Shown here: in pieces, positions 6,121 through 6,388 of the stretch | Numbering within the stretch: position 1 is the first letter of the stretch | Layout: the number at the start of each line of letters is the position of its first letter | Source: Clostridia bacterium DTU080 | Lineage (GTDB): Bacteria; Bacillota; Limnochordia; DTU080 | Length of the DNA: 6,388 nucleotides | Reading direction: 5' to 3' | Assembly (NCBI GenBank): GCA_001513395.1 | Contig: LFTP01000015.1 | Span: forward strand, 1 to 6,388 | The notes under the pieces: generated by a model | Seen by the model: the letters and a program-made list of their open reading frames with translations, nothing else | Database searches by the model: none | What the model was told of the DNA's origin: nothing | Program-made: the position numbers and the translations under genes

Positions 6121-6126
6121 GGAGGG
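6121..6126 (+). promoter_or_regulatory. Shine-Dalgarno of recN
   Basis: GGAGGG starts 4 nt after the argR stop. From GGAGG there are 10 nt to the GTG at 6136. No other start codon in the recN frame lies between them. Confidence 0.7.
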
Positions 6127-6135
6127 AGCGGGGCT

Positions 6136-6388
6136 GTGCTCTTAGATCTTCACATCAGAGATTTTGTACTGATCGACCGCCTTGATATCTCGTTTAGCGA
6201 AGGTCTGACGGTTCTGACCGGTGAGACAGGTGCGGGAAAATCCATTGTCGTTGATGCGCTCGCGGCCGTGCTTGGAGGGCGTGTTGTAGCGGCTGATGTC
6301 ATCCGGACCGGCGCTGAGTCGGCGCTGATTGAGGCGGCTTTTGCCTCAAACGAAAAGGTGGATGCTCTTTTGCGACAGGCCGGTATCA
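6136..6388 (+). CDS. recN: DNA repair protein RecN, N-terminal part (3' end outside window)
   Basis: SMC-like ATPase that acts early in repair of DNA double-strand breaks. Only the first 84 residues are visible, since the frame is open to the right edge; the whole protein is usually about 550-570 residues. The visible part is the N-terminal half of the ABC ATPase head. It starts MLLDLHIRDFVLIDRLDISF, then GLTVLTGETGAGKSIVVDAL with the Walker A motif GETGAGKS (residues 29-36, K35), then LGGRV and VIRTGAESALIEAAF. This matches the RecN N-terminus rather than RecF or SbcC. The GTG start is placed by GGAGGG 10 nt upstream. It is the last gene of the run here and follows argR with an 18-nt gap, as in other Bacillota, where spoIVB and spo0A often come next. 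Confidence 0.95.
   Translation, partial: MLLDLHIRDFVLIDRLDISFSEGLTVLTGETGAGKSIVVDALAAVLGGRVVAADVIRTGAESALIEAAFASNEKVDALLRQAGI

Noticed and set aside
1..6388. Defence island, toxin-antitoxin pair, mobile element, CRISPR or new system
   Set aside because: Every long plus-strand stretch is accounted for by recognised housekeeping genes, gaps are at most 58 nt, and I see no direct repeats, terminal inverted repeats or unknown genes.

Overview
This window is a compact, all-plus-strand run of eight intact or edge-cut housekeeping genes: xseA (3' part), xseB, ispA, dxs, tlyA, nadK, argR and recN (5' part). The order is the well-known Bacillota (Firmicutes) arrangement. The nadK gene between tlyA and argR is more typical of the clostridial side than of Bacillus subtilis, where I recall tlyA (yqxC) sitting directly before ahrC. 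Base composition is moderately G+C-rich by eye, Shine-Dalgarno (SD) sequences are strong (GGAGG-like), and GTG starts are frequent. I infer a moderately GC-rich clostridial-type Bacillota and cannot name a genus. Actinobacteria share tlyA-nadK-recN, but argR directly before recN in this dxs/ispA context points to Bacillota.

Layout. Positions 1-1054 carry the two exonuclease VII subunits (the large one lacks its N-terminus here). Positions 1057-3907 carry two isoprenoid genes, the prenyl diphosphate synthase and the first enzyme of the MEP pathway. Positions 3904-4722 carry a TlyA-type rRNA 2'-O-methyltransferase that overlaps dxs by 4 nt. Positions 4767-5657 carry NAD kinase, and the arginine repressor (5638-6117) overlaps it by 20 nt. 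After an 18-nt gap recN begins and runs off the right edge. The only gaps of note are 58 nt (ispA-dxs) and 44 nt (tlyA-nadK). There is no gene-free stretch over 300 nt and I see no terminator, tRNA, rRNA, mobile element or CRISPR. The spacing suggests one transcript with translational coupling at dxs-tlyA and nadK-argR.

Functionally the cluster mixes DNA repair (ExoVII, RecN), isoprenoid synthesis (Dxs, IspA), ribosome modification (TlyA), NADP supply (NadK) and arginine-responsive control (ArgR). This is conserved housekeeping DNA, and I find no evidence of a new system. The points most worth a second look are a LexA-box-like sequence inside the end of nadK, an ARG-box-like palindrome in the tlyA-nadK gap, and substitutions in conserved motifs of NadK and ArgR.
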